Notes: a model not told the origin generated them from the sequence alone. DNA of 64,000 nt from Zanthoxylum bungeanum (GCA_019454045.1 SKCR01029078.1:53167-117166), one strand, 5' to 3'. Positions 21,768 to 36,539 are shown, counted from the first letter of the stretch. Program-made: numbers and translations.

Positions 21768-24323
21768 TGTAACACCCCCAATCCGGAGATGTTACCGGCA
21801 GGGAATAGGCCGTCCTATCCCCCAAAGCCTCTGACTATTTGACAACTGATAATCTCATTTCATATATAAACTCATGCACAAGACAAATGCCCAACTCGTC
21901 ATCAAGCATAACATTCATCATATTAAGTACTCAATTTACTACACATTATAACTTTGACATTGAACACTTATGATGCATTACATATATATTATTCACTATA
22001 TAACATATATGATACACGGTATTTCCTGACTCTGACTGAAATGAACTCTGTTTCTGACTTGACCTGGTGGATCGAATACCCTAGTGACTGCCATCAGTAT
22101 CTATCCCCTCGAACTCGCCCTCCGGTAAGCCTGCAAAACAAAGAATATGGGAGTGGTGGGGGGGGGGGGGGTTAGATCGTTTGAACGACCTGATGAGTGG
22201 ATACTAAAAATAACAAAACCATAGGAAAACAAAATCCAAAACATATCCGTAAATCATTTTTCATGCATGCAACATCAAAAACATATCAAGCGCTCAACGC
22301 CCAAGTCGCGCGCATAGACTGAGTGAAGAACGAACGATCTCATGTCGATAAGGTAGCGGGTCATACCATTTCAGATGGATGAGACTCTAACGATCACCCC
22401 GGTGGAAACATATGATGAGTTATAAAAATAAAAAAACATGCAACGAGCGTCGGGGCGGAAATATAATAATGATAAATCATCTCAGTGGAAACATATAGAT
22501 AGCTCAGAAATCATAAAAGTAGTAAACAAGCGCTGAGACGGAAGCATAAAAACATCATGCATATTCTTCATCAATTTAAAACCTCAAAACTTGAAAAGAA
22601 ATTTAAAACATAAGTCAAGAAAATATAAAACAAAGCATCCACTCACATATTTTCGGATCTGGCTGGTATTCCTTTGCTTCGTCGAAGAATGTGAGATCAT
22701 TGCGATGATCTATAGTTGATAACTTAATTAGAATATGAATCATGGAATGTATTTCAAAAATTCACTGCAATTAATTGAGATGGAATCTGAGGCTTAAATT
22801 TTAATAGAAAGAACCTTCATGTGTCTAGTTTATGTTGGTTTTTACGGATCTCAGTTTCAATTTCGGAAACATAAGTTCTAAGCTGAATTTCAGGGGTGAT
22901 CAGAAAAAAACTGGGTGTATTCGCAGCAGGTCACCCAACTTCAAAAATCTTGTTTGGCTTCATGCTAAGTCCAAAAATTATAATTTAGATATATTATTCC
23001 CTTATGTATCTAATTTATCCATAATTTTACGGATCTTGATTCCGACTTCAGAAACTCAAGTTATAAGCTAAAGTTCAGGGGCTGTCCAACTGAAAAACTG
23101 GCACAGGGGCAGCAAGTTACCCTACTTCACAAATTCGGTCCGGTCTCATCTTAAGTCTAAAAATTCTAAATTTTGGATATGTTATTTTATTATATCTCTA
23201 TTTTACTCAGAAATTTTACGGTTCATCATTTGGACATCAAAATCGCAAGTTACAGCCTATTATTTATGACCTGTCCAGAATGTAAATTTGTTAAAGCTTA
23301 CTGCCCAATATACTAATTTCACCACCCTCCTAATTTAATTTAATTAGGCCACTGCCACCAGATTTCAGCATATAAAATACATAAACAATCCTATTATCTT
23401 TAATATTTATATTCAAGAAACATCAAAGCATGTATACTAGTGTCTTAAAAGTTTCAACACTAAATCAAATTCTTCTCATAATACATATCATTCCTAGCAC
23501 ACTTCATCATTAATTTCCATCAAAGCAACAACAACTCATTCTCAAAACAATAATGACACATCCGGCCCTTTTTTACATGCAATGCACAATTCCATTCGTA
23601 TATTATCATGAAATGCACAATCATGCATGCTAGCAACTTAATCAAAGCTAATTAAGCAATTCCAAATCCTAGGGTTCATAAGGTGCGAATTTGAGGCTTC
23701 TAAAATTCAAGTTTAAAACTGAAACTAGAAGAGGGAAAGATGATAGAGAGCTTACTTGCATGAAGGGAGCTTGAACTCATCAATTTTTCCTTCACCACTT
23801 GGCATGAGAAAGAAGAAATTTTGAGGTTATTCTTTGGAGTCAAAATCGTGACTTGAGGGAGAAGAGAAGGTGATGAATAGTCCCTGTTATTTATAGTGTT
23901 TAGGATAGATTTTTGTTTATAAATGAATGATCTAGAACCTGCCACATCACTCATTTCTAGTAAATTCCCGAATTTACTGTAGCTTCTGCTGAAAACTCGA
24001 TTTTGACCTACCTCGGGTTCTAATTTAGAAACATATTCAACGTACAAGTTGTAGGTCTCGGTATTAGCTTTCCGATGATATAAAATTTATAAAAAAATAG
24101 ATTTCATATAGAAAATTTATGCCCTAAATACTAAGAGCTGTCCGGATTTTACCTTGGAATAAATTCTGTATCGGAACTGCGAGAATTTTGCCGAATGTTC
24201 AAAAAATTCTTCCATGAGCTCATACATGCTTAAACATGATTTTTATTATGTATCATGACTTTGATAACATAGTAGTCATCGGTCTCTGGTAATGTACAAA
24301 TCATCGAATTACCGGATGTTATA
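21768..24323 (-). repeat. 3' LTR of the 9.3-kb gypsy element
   Basis: 2556 bp, closely similar to 28485-31067 over its length, with scattered substitutions and small indels. The last bases read GATGTTATA, one change from GATGTTACA. It contains a poly-G run (about 22160-22171) absent from its partner. Confidence 0.92.
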
Positions 24324-27300
24324 ATTCTCCCCTCCTTAAATAGGATTCGTCATCGAATCCTCTTTAAAATCGAAGCCTGGGATCTGTCTAGGTTTGAAAT
24401 TCATGGTATTGAATACCTTACCCCAATTCACCGGGTTCACAGCTATTTGCAAAGCACCCACTTTCAACTGACTATATACTCATAACCTTTGTCTCATCCT
24501 ACCACTTCTTGACGTTCTCTAATGTGCTATCATTACACCACATGACAATGTGATTATCATGTCGAACCTTGAATGCCATCACTTGGAGGTCATAACTAAG
24601 GTTGTATACTAATTTATCTGTGTGAATTCTTATTTTGCTGTAACTATTATACATCATTTGAGATTCCATTTAACTTAATAACGAAGATCTCTGTGTGGTT
24701 GATCATTTACCATATGGCTAGTAGGCATATGATATTCTTCATCTTTCTTGATATCTACTTCATAAATCGTACCTCTTGTCATGCTTGGGTAAATCGTTTC
24801 AGTGTTCGTGGCTACTAACCAATAACTGTGAGAGTTTATTACACTCCTCCCAACTTCGATCACAACTACGGTGCTATACCAAATTCTTAGTCTCAAATAT
24901 CTCAAACATATACCTTGGGTTCGCTAATAACCTTATGGCTTTACTAGGGCCTAGTACAGTTACTATATAACTATCCTGAATTCTCTAATCTTAAAGGCTC
25001 ATAAGATTTCAACTCAAGATAACTTCTTTTAATACGAAACAGCTATTTTATATTCATCAGAATAAGACCTCCATATGTATCAAAGAAATCTCATTTCTAA
25101 ACCTTTAGCTATGCTCAACTATCATTGTCCCAAAGAAACCTTTTTTCTCTAGACCTCTAGTTATGCTTAATATCTTACTTGACTTAATCGAGTTCTTCTT
25201 AGCCAATATTTTTGACTCTTTCAAGAAATAGTGGTGTCTCTATGGTTGGGCTTCCCACATTCTCATTCCGGGATAAATAAATTTACAAGAATGATCTTTG
25301 TCATTATAATGATGCTTATACTCGATACTTCTTTAGCTCCACTTGCTCGACTTGATCTTAGTATTCATTCTCATAGCTTAGCTATTTATTCTCTATATTC
25401 TCTTTGCTAAGTTCCAACTGCTTATACGCTCCTGCACTTAGGATGTTAATTCTGGGCAGTTTTTCTAGCGATCCTTCTTAATTGGCCAAAGATTCAGGCT
25501 TATTTATATGCATATTTGTGCTTGAACTATATTTCCTGTTATTGTCATCGATGCTAGTGATTGGATTCTGACTAATGCTCATACTCTTCTCCTACATGAA
25601 ATTTCGTTGCTATCCTAAATCTGGTTAATCGCCTTTCACATGACTTTCTCTCTATACCTGTTTGCATCCTAAAATATCCCCATTTTATTGTTCCCATAGC
25701 CTTGCGCTGTCAAGAGTCGTTAATCAATATATGTAAATATACACAACTCATAAATCTTATCTTCATTCGATGATCGTTTAAGCATAATATACCTTGATAA
25801 CTCACATACTGCACTGAATGCAGCATTGTAGTAAACTTATCTTCTAGATTCCATATTATACTACATATTTACTAAACCACCCATGCCCATGGCTACGGCC
25901 ATCCCAAACTCGTGGTGGTTTGGTCAACTTAAACTATGGCTGGGTACTTCATATAGATTACGTGAGCTAAAACATAATGGATCTTTGGTTTCATTCCAAT
26001 ACTGAGATATCTAGTTGTTACGTACTTCTGTCATTGCTTATTTAATATTCTCTCTCATGTCATCGCACCTAGACAGTTCCACTTCCAAACTTTGTTTTTA
26101 CTTAGTGTTCTTTTCGTCTCCTTCCCTGCTCTATCCTATACCTGGAACTTCAGTGGTCTATGTCTCTGTCTCCTTATCCGAATGATATCTTCTTTTACAT
26201 ATCCGCAGTTATGTCTAACGCTAGTTCTTTTGTATTCCCGTCGTTGCTTGACTACTACTTTATCTCTTTATTGCTTCATCTAGAAAACTTTTTTCCTAAA
26301 TCTTTTACTTAGAGTTATCTCCTTCTTCTATTATGTTCTTATACTAAGTCTGAAAATTTCATTTTCGGTCTTCTTCCACTATGCATTCACTTGTTTATGA
26401 GAGTATCTTGAGGCAATCTTCGAGGTCCATCTTTGCTGTTATTGCATAACGAGGGTTGAGAGGGTGGGGATTGGTCCTAAAGTCTTTCCAGTTGTGGTGA
26501 TCTCACTAACTACCCATGCTGTAATTGCATATATTACTCATTTATAAGCCTAGGACTCCCTTGTTTACATATCTGGTGTTAGCTCACGCCCTAAGGTACT
26601 TCTGTTGGGATCTATTTGAATTACATTCTTCAACTTTATTCGTGAATCATTTTGGGCCATTAGTCATACTACCTCTTATTGAGGACTTCTATAAAGTTCA
26701 TGCTCTCTTATATTCCTACCGTACTTCTTCTATTATTCTTCTTTACTAAGTTTTTACTCTATTACTTGACTTTTCTCCTTATCTCGTTTTCTTGAATCCC
26801 TTAAGTCATCACTACTGAATCTTTGACTTAAGTGTTGCTTTCTGACTAATCTTCTTTCTCTTAACCCGGTGGGAAGTTCTGTATGAGTCATAGGTTTTAC
26901 TTCTGAGGGTCGTTATATGCGTCAGATACTCTGGTCCTTTATTTCTTCTAGCATTTACTTGCTTAAATGCCTTCAATCCTATGATGAGGCAGATTGCGTC
27001 TTTTAGACTTTGACTAATCATACCTCGAATCCCAATCAACCTATCTCATACAAGATATTATTGTCTTCTGATCCTTATTTAGATCCTGTTGAGTTTCTGG
27101 GTTTGACTGTCACATGATCTATCTACCTTGTCCAATGCTCTCATTTACTTATCCAAAACCTTTTTGGGCTCTAGGACGATGGGTGACTAAATGAATTTCA
27201 TAGAGACCTGAGAACACACATTATTGTTACTTGTCTAGGTTTAGTGACAGTCTGATTAGGTGTTTATACATTTAATATAGTTGGGGTACTGGATATCAAA

Positions 27301-28484
27301 GTTATCGTAAATTCTGTTAGGATCCACACCAACTACTCAATGTCTTAAGGGTTCCACTTCTTTTATCAACTATTATGAGGCCTCTCATTGCATCTCTAAT
27401 ACTATACGTACTAAACTTCCTTGTCCCTTTCACATCATTCTTTACTATTTTCACATCTTATCTTTTGGCTCTAAGCTGTACTGCGAGGCTATATAATGGT
27501 TCTTTCTTATGGGCTACTTTCTAGACTCCTATCTTTTTGCTCTTGCTATACATTGTAGTTATGCATTTTTAATTCTTATTATTCGTACTGGTACTTTGTG
27601 TCCTCGTAGAGCCTATCACCCATGTAAGATAGGTATGAGATAGACTCCGTCAAGACAGCTTCCTTGACCGGTATCACATAGAATTTGGGTAACTTAGGAC
27701 CGTATCTCTGTCAGGTTTCTTAGCTGAGGCTATTAATCATCTTTTTTTACGACCTTCATTTGCTTGCTTACGGGCCTAGGTTTGGGGATTTAGAATCTCT
27801 ATATCCCTTATTGACGTCTCTAGTCTATCGAGACTCCTATGTCAAATTCCAATATCTTACCTCTCTTATGCTTTTGGCTATCCTTTTCTATTCGGAGGGC
27901 TTGCCATTTATACAGGATATTCAAAAACTATTGATTTGGTTTGAAGGAACTTCTTGAGCAAGAATGGAATCTTGCGAAAGAGATGGAAACCTTACATAGG
28001 TCTGTTTGGCATTCTTACTCTTACTCAGACTTACCATATTCCTTTTACTGCTATGAGTTCTAGTGTTCTCTTTATCATATATTTCTGTATTTCTCCCACT
28101 TACTGTCTCTAGTTACTTGAACATCTTTGTATCATTCCTTACTTTTCTTTCTAGCTTTCTATTTCTCTTCCTACTTTCTTTGGTGTACCGTTAGAATTTT
28201 ACTGGCCGTCTTCATGACTTACCTTGGACATTTCGACAATGAACCAGGGTAACTACGAAAGGATTTTCAAAGAGTATAGTTTATATATATATAAATGAGG
28301 ATATTTGAATAGTTCAGGAATTCTTACTAACATGTATATAGAACTTTGATGACGTATTCGAGGATCGGATACTGGAGAGGTAGCACCTCGCATACTAGTA
28401 TCCCGGGAATACTACGTATACAAGACCCTAGCACTATGCCAACTGCAGTCACTGACTTCCTAGACCATGCTCTAATACCATCTT
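24324..28484 (-). other. Internal region of the 9.3-kb gypsy element, no readable pol
   Basis: 4161 bp without an ORF above 76 codons and without motifs I can recognise for protease, RT, RNase H or integrase. It could be an extremely decayed gag-pol or an unrelated filler of a non-autonomous element. The LTRs remain well matched, which favours filler over slow decay. Confidence 0.55.
28465..28480 (-). promoter_or_regulatory. Primer binding site (initiator tRNA-Met type)
   Basis: TGGTATTAGAGCATGG on the minus strand, one base off the usual TGGTATCAGAGC word, 4 nt from the LTR end at 28485. Confidence 0.8.
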
Positions 28485-31067
28485 TGTAACACCCTTAATC
28501 CGGAGATGTTACCGGTAGGGAATAGGCCGTCCTATCCCCCAAAGCCTTTGACTATTTGACAACTGAAAATCTCATTTCATATATAAATTCATGCACAAGA
28601 CCAATGCCCAACTCACCATCATAGATAACATTCCTCATACTAAGTACTCAATTTACTACACATTATAACTTTGACATTGAACACTTATGATGCATTACAT
28701 ATATACTATTCACTATATAATATATATGATACACGCTATTTCCTGACTGTGAATGAAATGAACTCTGTTTCTGACTTGACCTGGTGGATCGAATACCCTA
28801 GTGACTGCCATCAGTATCCATCCCCTCGAACTCGCCCTCCGGGTAAGCCTGCAAAACAAAGATTCTGGGAGTGGTGGGGGGTCAGATCGTTTGAACGACC
28901 TGGTGAGTGGATATTAAAAATAACAAAACCATAGGAAAAAAAATCCAAAATATATATGTAAATCATTTTTCATGCATGCATCATCAAAAACATATCACGT
29001 GCTCAACGCCCAAGTCGCGCACATAGACTGAGCGAGGAACGAACGATCCTATGTCGACAAGGTAGCGGGTCATACCATTTCAGATGGATGAGACTCTAAC
29101 GATCACCCCGGCGGAAACATATGATGAGTTATAAAAATATACAAAACATGCAACGAGTGTCGGGACGGAAATATAACAATGATCAATCATCTCGGCGGAA
29201 ACATATAGATAACTCAGAAATCATAAAAGCAGTAAACAATCGTTGAAACGGAAGCATAAAAACATCATAAATATTCTTTATCAATTTAAAAACTCAAAAC
29301 TTGAAAAGAAATTTAAAACATAAGTCAAGAAAATATAAAATAAAGCATCCACTCATAGGTTTTCGGATCTGGCTAGTATTCCTTTGCTTCGTCGAAGAAT
29401 GTGAGATCCCTGCGATGATCTATAGTTGATAACTTAATTTGAATACGAATCATGGAATGTACTTCGAAAATTCACTGAAATTAATTGGGACGGAATCTGA
29501 GGCTTAAATTTTAATAGAAAGAACCTTCATGTGTCTAGTTTATGTTGGTTTTTATGGATCTTAGTTTCAATTTCGGAAACATAAGTTCTAAGCTGAATTT
29601 CTGGGGTGATCAGAAAAAAACTGGGTGTATTCGCAGCAGGTCACCAAACTTCAAAAATTCGGTTTGGCTTCATGCTAAGTCCAAAAATTCTAATTTTTGG
29701 ATATATTATTCCCTTATGTATCTAATTTATCTATAATTTTACAGATCTTGATTCCGACTTCAGAAACGCAATTTATAAGATAAATTTTAGGGACTTCTAA
29801 CTAAAAACTGGCACATGGGCAGCAATTTACCAAACTTCACAAATTCGGTCTGGTCTCATCTTAAGTCCAAAAATTCTAAATTTTGGATATGTTATTCTAT
29901 TATATCTTTAATTTACTCAAACTTTTACGGTTCATCATTTGGAGATCAAAATCGTGAGTTACGGCCTATTATTTATGACATGTCCAGAATGTAACTTTAT
30001 TAAAAATTACTGCCCAAACAAACTAATTTCACCACTCTCTTAATTTAATTTAATTAGGCCACTACCACCAGATTTCAGCATATAAAATAAATCAAACAAT
30101 CCTATTATCTTCAATATTTATATTCAAGAACCAACGTCAATCCCCAACCTCTTATTTACTATTAGATCAAAGCATGCATACTAGAGTCTTAAAAGTTTCA
30201 ACACTAAATCAAATTCTTCTCATAATACATATCATTCCTAGCACACTTCATCATTAATTTCCATCAAAGTAACAACAACTCATTCTCAAAAAAATAATGA
30301 CACATTCGGCCCTTTTTTACATACAATGCACAATTCCATTCGTATATTATCATGAAATGCACAATCATGCATGCTAGCAAATTAATCAAAGCTATTTAAG
30401 CAATTCCAAATTCTAGGGTTCAAAAGGTGATAATTTGGGGCTTCTAAAATTCAAGTTCGAAACTGAAACTAGAAGAGGGGAAGATGATAGAGAGCTTACT
30501 TGCATGAAGGGAGCTTGAACTCATCAATTTTTCCTTCACCACTTGGCATGAGAAAGAATAAATTTTGAGGTTATTCTTTGGAGTCAAAATCGTGACTTGA
30601 GGGAGAAGAGAAGATGATGAATAGTCCCTGCTATTTATAGTGTTTATGAGAGATTTTTGTTTATAAATGAATGGTCTAGAACTTGCCACATCACTCATTT
30701 CTAGTAAATTCCCAAATTTACTGTAGCTTCTACTGAAAACTCGATTTTTGACCTACTTAGGGTTCTAATTTAGAGAAATATTCAACGTGAAAGTTGTAGG
30801 TCTCAGTTTTAGATTTTCGATGATATAAAATTTATAAAAAACGGAGTTCGTATGAAAAAGTTATGCCCTAAATACTAAGAGCTATCCGGATTTTACCTTG
30901 GAATAAATTCCGTATCGGAACTGCGAGAATTTTACCGAATGTTCAAAAAATTCTTCTATGAGCTCATACATACTTAAACATGATTTTTATCATGTATCGT
31001 GACTCTGATAACGTAGTAGTCATCGGCCTCTGGTAACGTACAAACCGCCGGATTACCGGATGTTACA
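28485..31067 (-). repeat. 5' LTR of the 9.3-kb gypsy element
   Basis: 2583 bp partner of 21768-24323, ending GATTACCGGATGTTACA and followed by the CACTT duplication. Confidence 0.92.
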
Positions 31068-31486
31068 CACTTAATATTTACAATTAACCTCTACAATTAA
31101 TAATTTATTATTAAATAATAAAATTAAAATATATTTACATTGATTTTTTATTAATAAAAAATAAATTACAATAAAAATACATATTATAATTTATAAGAAT
31201 TGTATTATAATATGAAAATATATTATATTATCATATTACAATTAAAAAATATTATTAAATTATAAAATTAAATTAATAAATATATAAAATAAGAACCATA
31301 TTATAACAATAAAATATATAATATAATCCGATTAATTTTTGAATAATATCACCGATAATTCAAATATATATATATATATTGTTAAGTTTTCTCATCACAT
31401 CATATGACACTTAATCTCTACAATTAATTTTTTATTACCTAATATAATAAGAAGATATATTATAATTTTCTCTTAAAATAAAAAAT
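31068..31486. repeat. AT-rich repeat region, continued
   Basis: Same degenerate AT-rich text as at 20076-21767, including (TA)n near 31363-31378. No gene. Confidence 0.75.
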
Positions 31487-31748
31487 TATAACACCCCGCC
31501 AAAGGCAAGGTGCTATCGGCTAGAGACATGATTAACCCATCTCCATAAGCCTCCAAATTTATCAAAAATCCGACATGATGTATCCTAAAAACTGGACAAC
31601 TTGGATCTCAGTCCAGCATCAAAACGAACCTGAAATAAACATCACATGTCAAAATGGACCTCAGGTCCAAACTAACATATCAAAATCATCACTTAAGGGC
31701 TCCGTGCCCATATCATTTATCAACACTCAAGGACTATATGCCCACAAA

Positions 31749-34028
31749 TGTTAGGGTTGATGCTCGGAGTGCCAATCCGGATCGTATTTATGTCTGATTC
31801 ATGAATAAGAACAATTACCTTTTCCATAATATTACTTAATTATGGTAATATTTCTTACTTTTATATACATATTGATCTAATTACGATTAGATTGAAACTA
31901 AATATGGTTTAGTGATATGTATATATTAGACAAAGACCCAATAATATATTATGTAGTGCGCAGTTACAAAGTAGTTTGTAATCGACATTGAGAAGTGTCA
32001 CTACTAGAAGTATATTATCAAATAAAGTTTCTGGTTAAGATTTACTAACACGGGTCGGTTAGTAAAATCCGATGAGACCAGTATATATCGTATTTCCTGA
32101 CTTGGTCCAATTGTTTATCCCAATGAACCATGAGTCTTAGGAGACTCGTAGAGACGTGTAGGTGTTTATTTGATAAACACTGAATGACTCACCGAAGATT
32201 TCCTAATAGATAGTACACCAACGTCAATAGTAATCTTCTCGAATCGAGTAGCATAGTGGTCTTTCGACTTGAGATACTACTGTGGATATATGAGATATCC
32301 TCCACACTATGATGGCAGTCTCATCACCGATCTATTTAGATCAGACCTCCACCTGTTCGTTGGGTGTGGACTGATGCTCATGATATCCTGTGAGTATCAG
32401 ATAGAATCTGTCAGTTCTGTGTACAGGGCATAGGTATCATGTACGTATTTGCGATCTAGTAAATCCATGGCCGTGGTATACTTCGGAAGTGAGTTCCGAG
32501 TGTTATTTAGAGATCGTAAATTTGAAAGTCGACTATATTATACCTTAGGATTTGACATTCTTATCTATATCCCCGATATAATATTGATAGCCTGTGATGG
32601 AGGGATTATACGTATGCAATGACCTCGACTTGCATAGTTTAGCGAGATTATTTGTGTTCGTCATAATTCATGAGTGGGTGAATTATGGACACGAAATTGG
32701 ATTCCGTGATGGATAAACTTAAACTTAAGAGTCTCACAATATGAAGTGTACTCGTTGAGAACTTGGGCAACGTGTTATGAATAATATAGATTATTCATAA
32801 TATTTCACCGAGTTAAATGAGTTAATTCGAATTGTTAAACGGTTAAACGAAAAATACATGCATTATGGGCATTTCGGTCATTAATAATTAATGTGTATTT
32901 GTAATTGTATTTGATATAAGATTTGATTTGGACATATTAATTAATTATCAAATGAGACTTTGACATATGCCATTAATATATGTATGTGTTAGGGGTGCTC
33001 ACGGGTCGGGTCGAGTTGGGTTTTTCAGAATTTTTTTTTACCCGATCAGGTCGGGTCATTCGGGTCGTCCGACCCGAAACTCGAAATTTGAGGAGGGGAC
33101 CCGCGCGGGTCGGGTCAAAAAAACTACGGGTCGGGTCGGGTCAACTTAATATATATTAATATAATATATATGTTTTATTGAGAGAATATATACAACATTG
33201 CGTGCAGCATAAATGGTTAAGAATTAACAAAGTTTCAAAGAAATCTAAGGTTCGAATCTCTACAACATTTGATTTTTTTTTTTGAAAAATTAATTTTCTA
33301 AAATGCAAGATGTGAGACTCGAACATGCATCATTCTTCACCTTAACCAAGTAACCTTACCATTTGTGCTACGCCTTTTGGTTGTTAAAATCATACCACTA
33401 AAAATGTATATATTATAATAAAATATCATTACATCGGGTCGGGTCGGGTCAGACCCGAGTTTGCTGAACTAAACCTGTGACCCGAAATTAAATTTTAAAA
33501 TGGAGAAACCCGACCGGGTCGGGTTGGGTCGGGTCGACGGGTCGGGTCGCGGGTCGACCCGACCCTATGAACACCCCTAATATGTGTTATTAATATAAAT
33601 ATAAATAAAAATACATATATAATAATATTCGCATTAATTAATTATTTAGGTATTTAAATGTTAAATATCTAGATAATTAAATTATATCAATATTATATAA
33701 CTGTTATGCAATATGTTTGATTATTATTGGTTACATGTGGAAATTAGGAGATTATGAGGTAATCTCATAACTCTTAAACTTAGAAAGTTTGTTTCTTATT
33801 CTTGAGCATCTAGACAAGTTCTAGGGTTTCTTCATTTCTTATATTTTGAGCCATTCTGATTTGGAGGATGGATTTGGAGGCTAGATGCATGTGTGAAGTT
33901 TGATTGAATAATATTAGTGTAATATTATATCAATTTTATCATTTGATGACTTGTTGCCATTCTAGAGTGATCCACGTCTCGAGCATGACTTCAGAGTTGG
34001 AGTGGTTGACCCATCTGGTAGCCAACCA
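31749..34028 (+). mobile_element. Nested LTR, TGTTAGGGTTGATGC family
   Basis: Starts TGTTAGGGTTGATGC at 31749 after ACAAA. The proposed end GTAGCCAACCA at 34028 is followed by GCAAA, a 4/5 match. Removing it leaves CCCACAAAACTAGCAACTGG, which reads naturally. The start matches the minus-strand LTR ending at 1731. The left boundary is firm, the right one less so. The element is about 1.69 kb without the hAT insertion and has no internal region, so it is probably a solo LTR. Confidence 0.6.
32990..33579. mobile_element. hAT non-autonomous foldback element, 590 bp
   Basis: Terminal inverted repeats TAGGGGTGCTCACGGGTCGG and (right end, complement) TAGGGGTGTTCATAGGGTCG. Flanks GTATGTGT (32982-32989) and ATATGTGT (33580-33587) match at 7 of 8. 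GGGTCGGGTC repeats fill both arms. The centre holds two inverted tRNA-like units (GGTTCGAATCTC near 33250 and, on the minus strand, GTTCGAGTCTC near 33322). Confidence 0.85.
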
Positions 34029-36531
34029 GCAAAACTAGCAACTGGTTTGGTGTGAGTTTCAAAACTCAATAAGTAACCATGCTAGCACAACAAACAAAAT
34101 ATTCAAGTCAATCACATTAAAAGTTTTTTCAAATTTACTAAGTTATGACGAGTTCAGAGTTATCAACTTTTGTTATCATTTATATTTTATTCATGTCAAA
34201 GTTTCATATTTACATATCTACATGTGTCAATCTCATTACTAACATTCAAAGCATACAAAGCAAAACTCGAATATCATAAAGTATATCGTTTAACATCAAT
34301 TCCACTTCAATCACGTGAAACATGAAGTCATACACCTATACTTTTATCATAAATATCCATATTTGAAATATCATCAAATCGACATGTCAAACAAACTTTA
34401 TTCATTTTGAAATAAACTCTTTCAATTCAATGCAAACTTCACTCAATTACGGTAGCCTCATAATGACTTAACATGCATAAATCATATGCATTCATACATA
34501 TTATAACTCATTTCTCTTTTATTCATGCAAATACAATTTTTGAATTCTTACTCATATACGTACATACGATAACAGCTAAGAAAACATACTTTACGACATC
34601 TTACACTTACACTGATTTTCAAATTATTCATTCATTCTACAATAACATTTATATTTCACAAATATCACGAATTCTATCGCACACACAGAAACACTCAGAC
34701 ATACATACAATCATCATACAATCGACAACGAAGCATATATAACAGCCAATATATCAAAAAAAAAAACATAATCAAACAATACCTACATATGGCTGGTTTA
34801 TACATACAATGCTCGTACCAGACTCATTATATATTTTAGAATAAGTATGAGATGAATTCCTTCTGAACGGATCCTTAACCAGCTCGACTATAACACCACG
34901 AGATTATCAACCAATTAAACATACACACATACACACATATCATGTGACACAAACTCATCACCCGATCTCACATACACGTACACCTACATGTTAAATAATG
35001 CTATCATCTGTATCATCGTACACATACTTGTATGCATCCACATATGAATATACACATTATTTCGAATTTCCGATACCATAGCCTTTTACTATTCTCATAT
35101 CCTTTACCTATCGATCAAATATACACCGCTTTCAAAATCATTTCTGAAACATTGTTACGATATCTTATCCATTATACACTTATATTCATTTTCGTATCTT
35201 ATCAATCACATACTTTTATCAGTCAGGAAACACTTATTTTATCATCACATACTAATACAAATACGTATACCAATACTTATACATATACTTGTTCATTTAC
35301 ATATACATATACGTACCACTACACATTCATACACTTACATACATAAATACATGCATATATACATTGAGCTCGTCAATTACTTCACTTTATAACATAACAA
35401 TAACCAAAAATCCATACTTGTTGTGGTCGATTATTTAACAATACATAGTCTCGCACTTCTTCCTCAATATCATCTCTTATCTATTCTCGTATTAACCTAA
35501 ACACTCAATTGCTTCACTTTATAGCATAGCAATAACCAAAAATTCATACTTGTAGTGGTTGATTATTTAACCATACATAATCTCGCACTTCTCCCTCAAT
35601 ATCATCTCTTATCCATTCTCGTATTAACCTAAACACTTTAATCATATATATATATATATATATATAAAGATAAATCAACATTCAGGAACTCATCGCATGA
35701 GTTACTTACCTGGCTTCGCGAGCACTCCAGATTCTAGTCACATCTGTCAAAACAAATGACGAAATATCGGCAGACTCACGACTTACGGAGTTTTCGACTA
35801 AACTACAACAAAATCCCGGATCTTTCAGGAACAACCAATTCAAATCTGATTCCAATGACTTTGATTCTATTATTCTTAAAATACCATTACAAACTAATTC
35901 ATGCCACTAGTTAACTTGAATCCTCGATTTACATGTTTTTGGAAAATTCTTCCGAAAAAGTTTCCGCAAACACTACGGAAGGGTCCCGAACCCTCCGAAC
36001 CTTCCCGGGTTAACTAAATATTTTCATAATGTCATAAATAACTTATAATTAACATTAAAATTAAAACACATCATTATATTCAAAATCCCACTTTTACCGG
36101 AAACTAACATATTATATCGGGTCGATCAAACTCGTTCCATTTTCACTCGGATTCTACCAAATGCACATATTCCATATACTAATACTCAAACAATTTATTA
36201 ATCATTACATTACTCTACGAAGCTACTAGATACATCTGAATATTTAACTATAAACTTGAAATTTACGAATTTTTACCGGAAGGTCTTATCGAGATTTCGA
36301 GGGTATACACGGACTCCAAATAATCCCACGAATGTGTTGGAATCGACAGAATTCTGATCGGAGCTATTGTTCACTGTGGGTCACTATTCATCTGAATCTT
36401 TCTTCCTCGTTTCGCATACAACCGGGCACGAAACGAAAAATCTGTCACCGCCAACTTGTAGTACTCTCTGAGAGCTTCAATTTGGTGGGTGGCTCAGGCC
36501 GTGAAATGAAACGATGAACCGGGATCGGAAT
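34029..36531 (-). other. Right part of the 6.2-kb solo LTR, noncoding
   Basis: A/C-rich sequence with many CATACA/ACATAT words and a (TA)n tract (35647-35670). No gene. It includes the 132-bp duplication at 35374-35637. Frames that stay open here (for example 35032-35346) are low-complexity. Confidence 0.6.
35374..35637. repeat. 132-bp direct tandem duplication
   Basis: CAATTACTTCACTTTATAAC to CTAAACACT at 35374 repeats at 35506 with few changes. Confidence 0.92.
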
Positions 36532-36539
36532 ACCCAAGT

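Larger units (their letters stand above)
21768..31067 (-). mobile_element. Ty3/gypsy LTR retrotransposon, 9300 bp, Del/Tekay-like ends
   Basis: Long direct LTRs (21768-24323 and 28485-31067) with TGTAACACCC and GATGTTACA ends, flanked by the exact duplication CACTT (21763-21767 and 31068-31072). On the minus strand the primer binding site TGGTATTAGAGCATGG lies 4 nt after the 5' LTR. The polypurine tract AAGGAGGGGAGAAT precedes the 3' LTR, next to a GATTCGATGACGAATCC word common near pol ends. These ends resemble the Del/Tekay chromovirus group. The 4.16-kb inside shows no readable gag-pol. Confidence 0.87.

Noticed and set aside
22155..22172. G-run in the 3' LTR as a G-quadruplex
   Set aside because: It is a single homopolymer stretch absent from the partner LTR, most likely slippage or a sequencing artefact.
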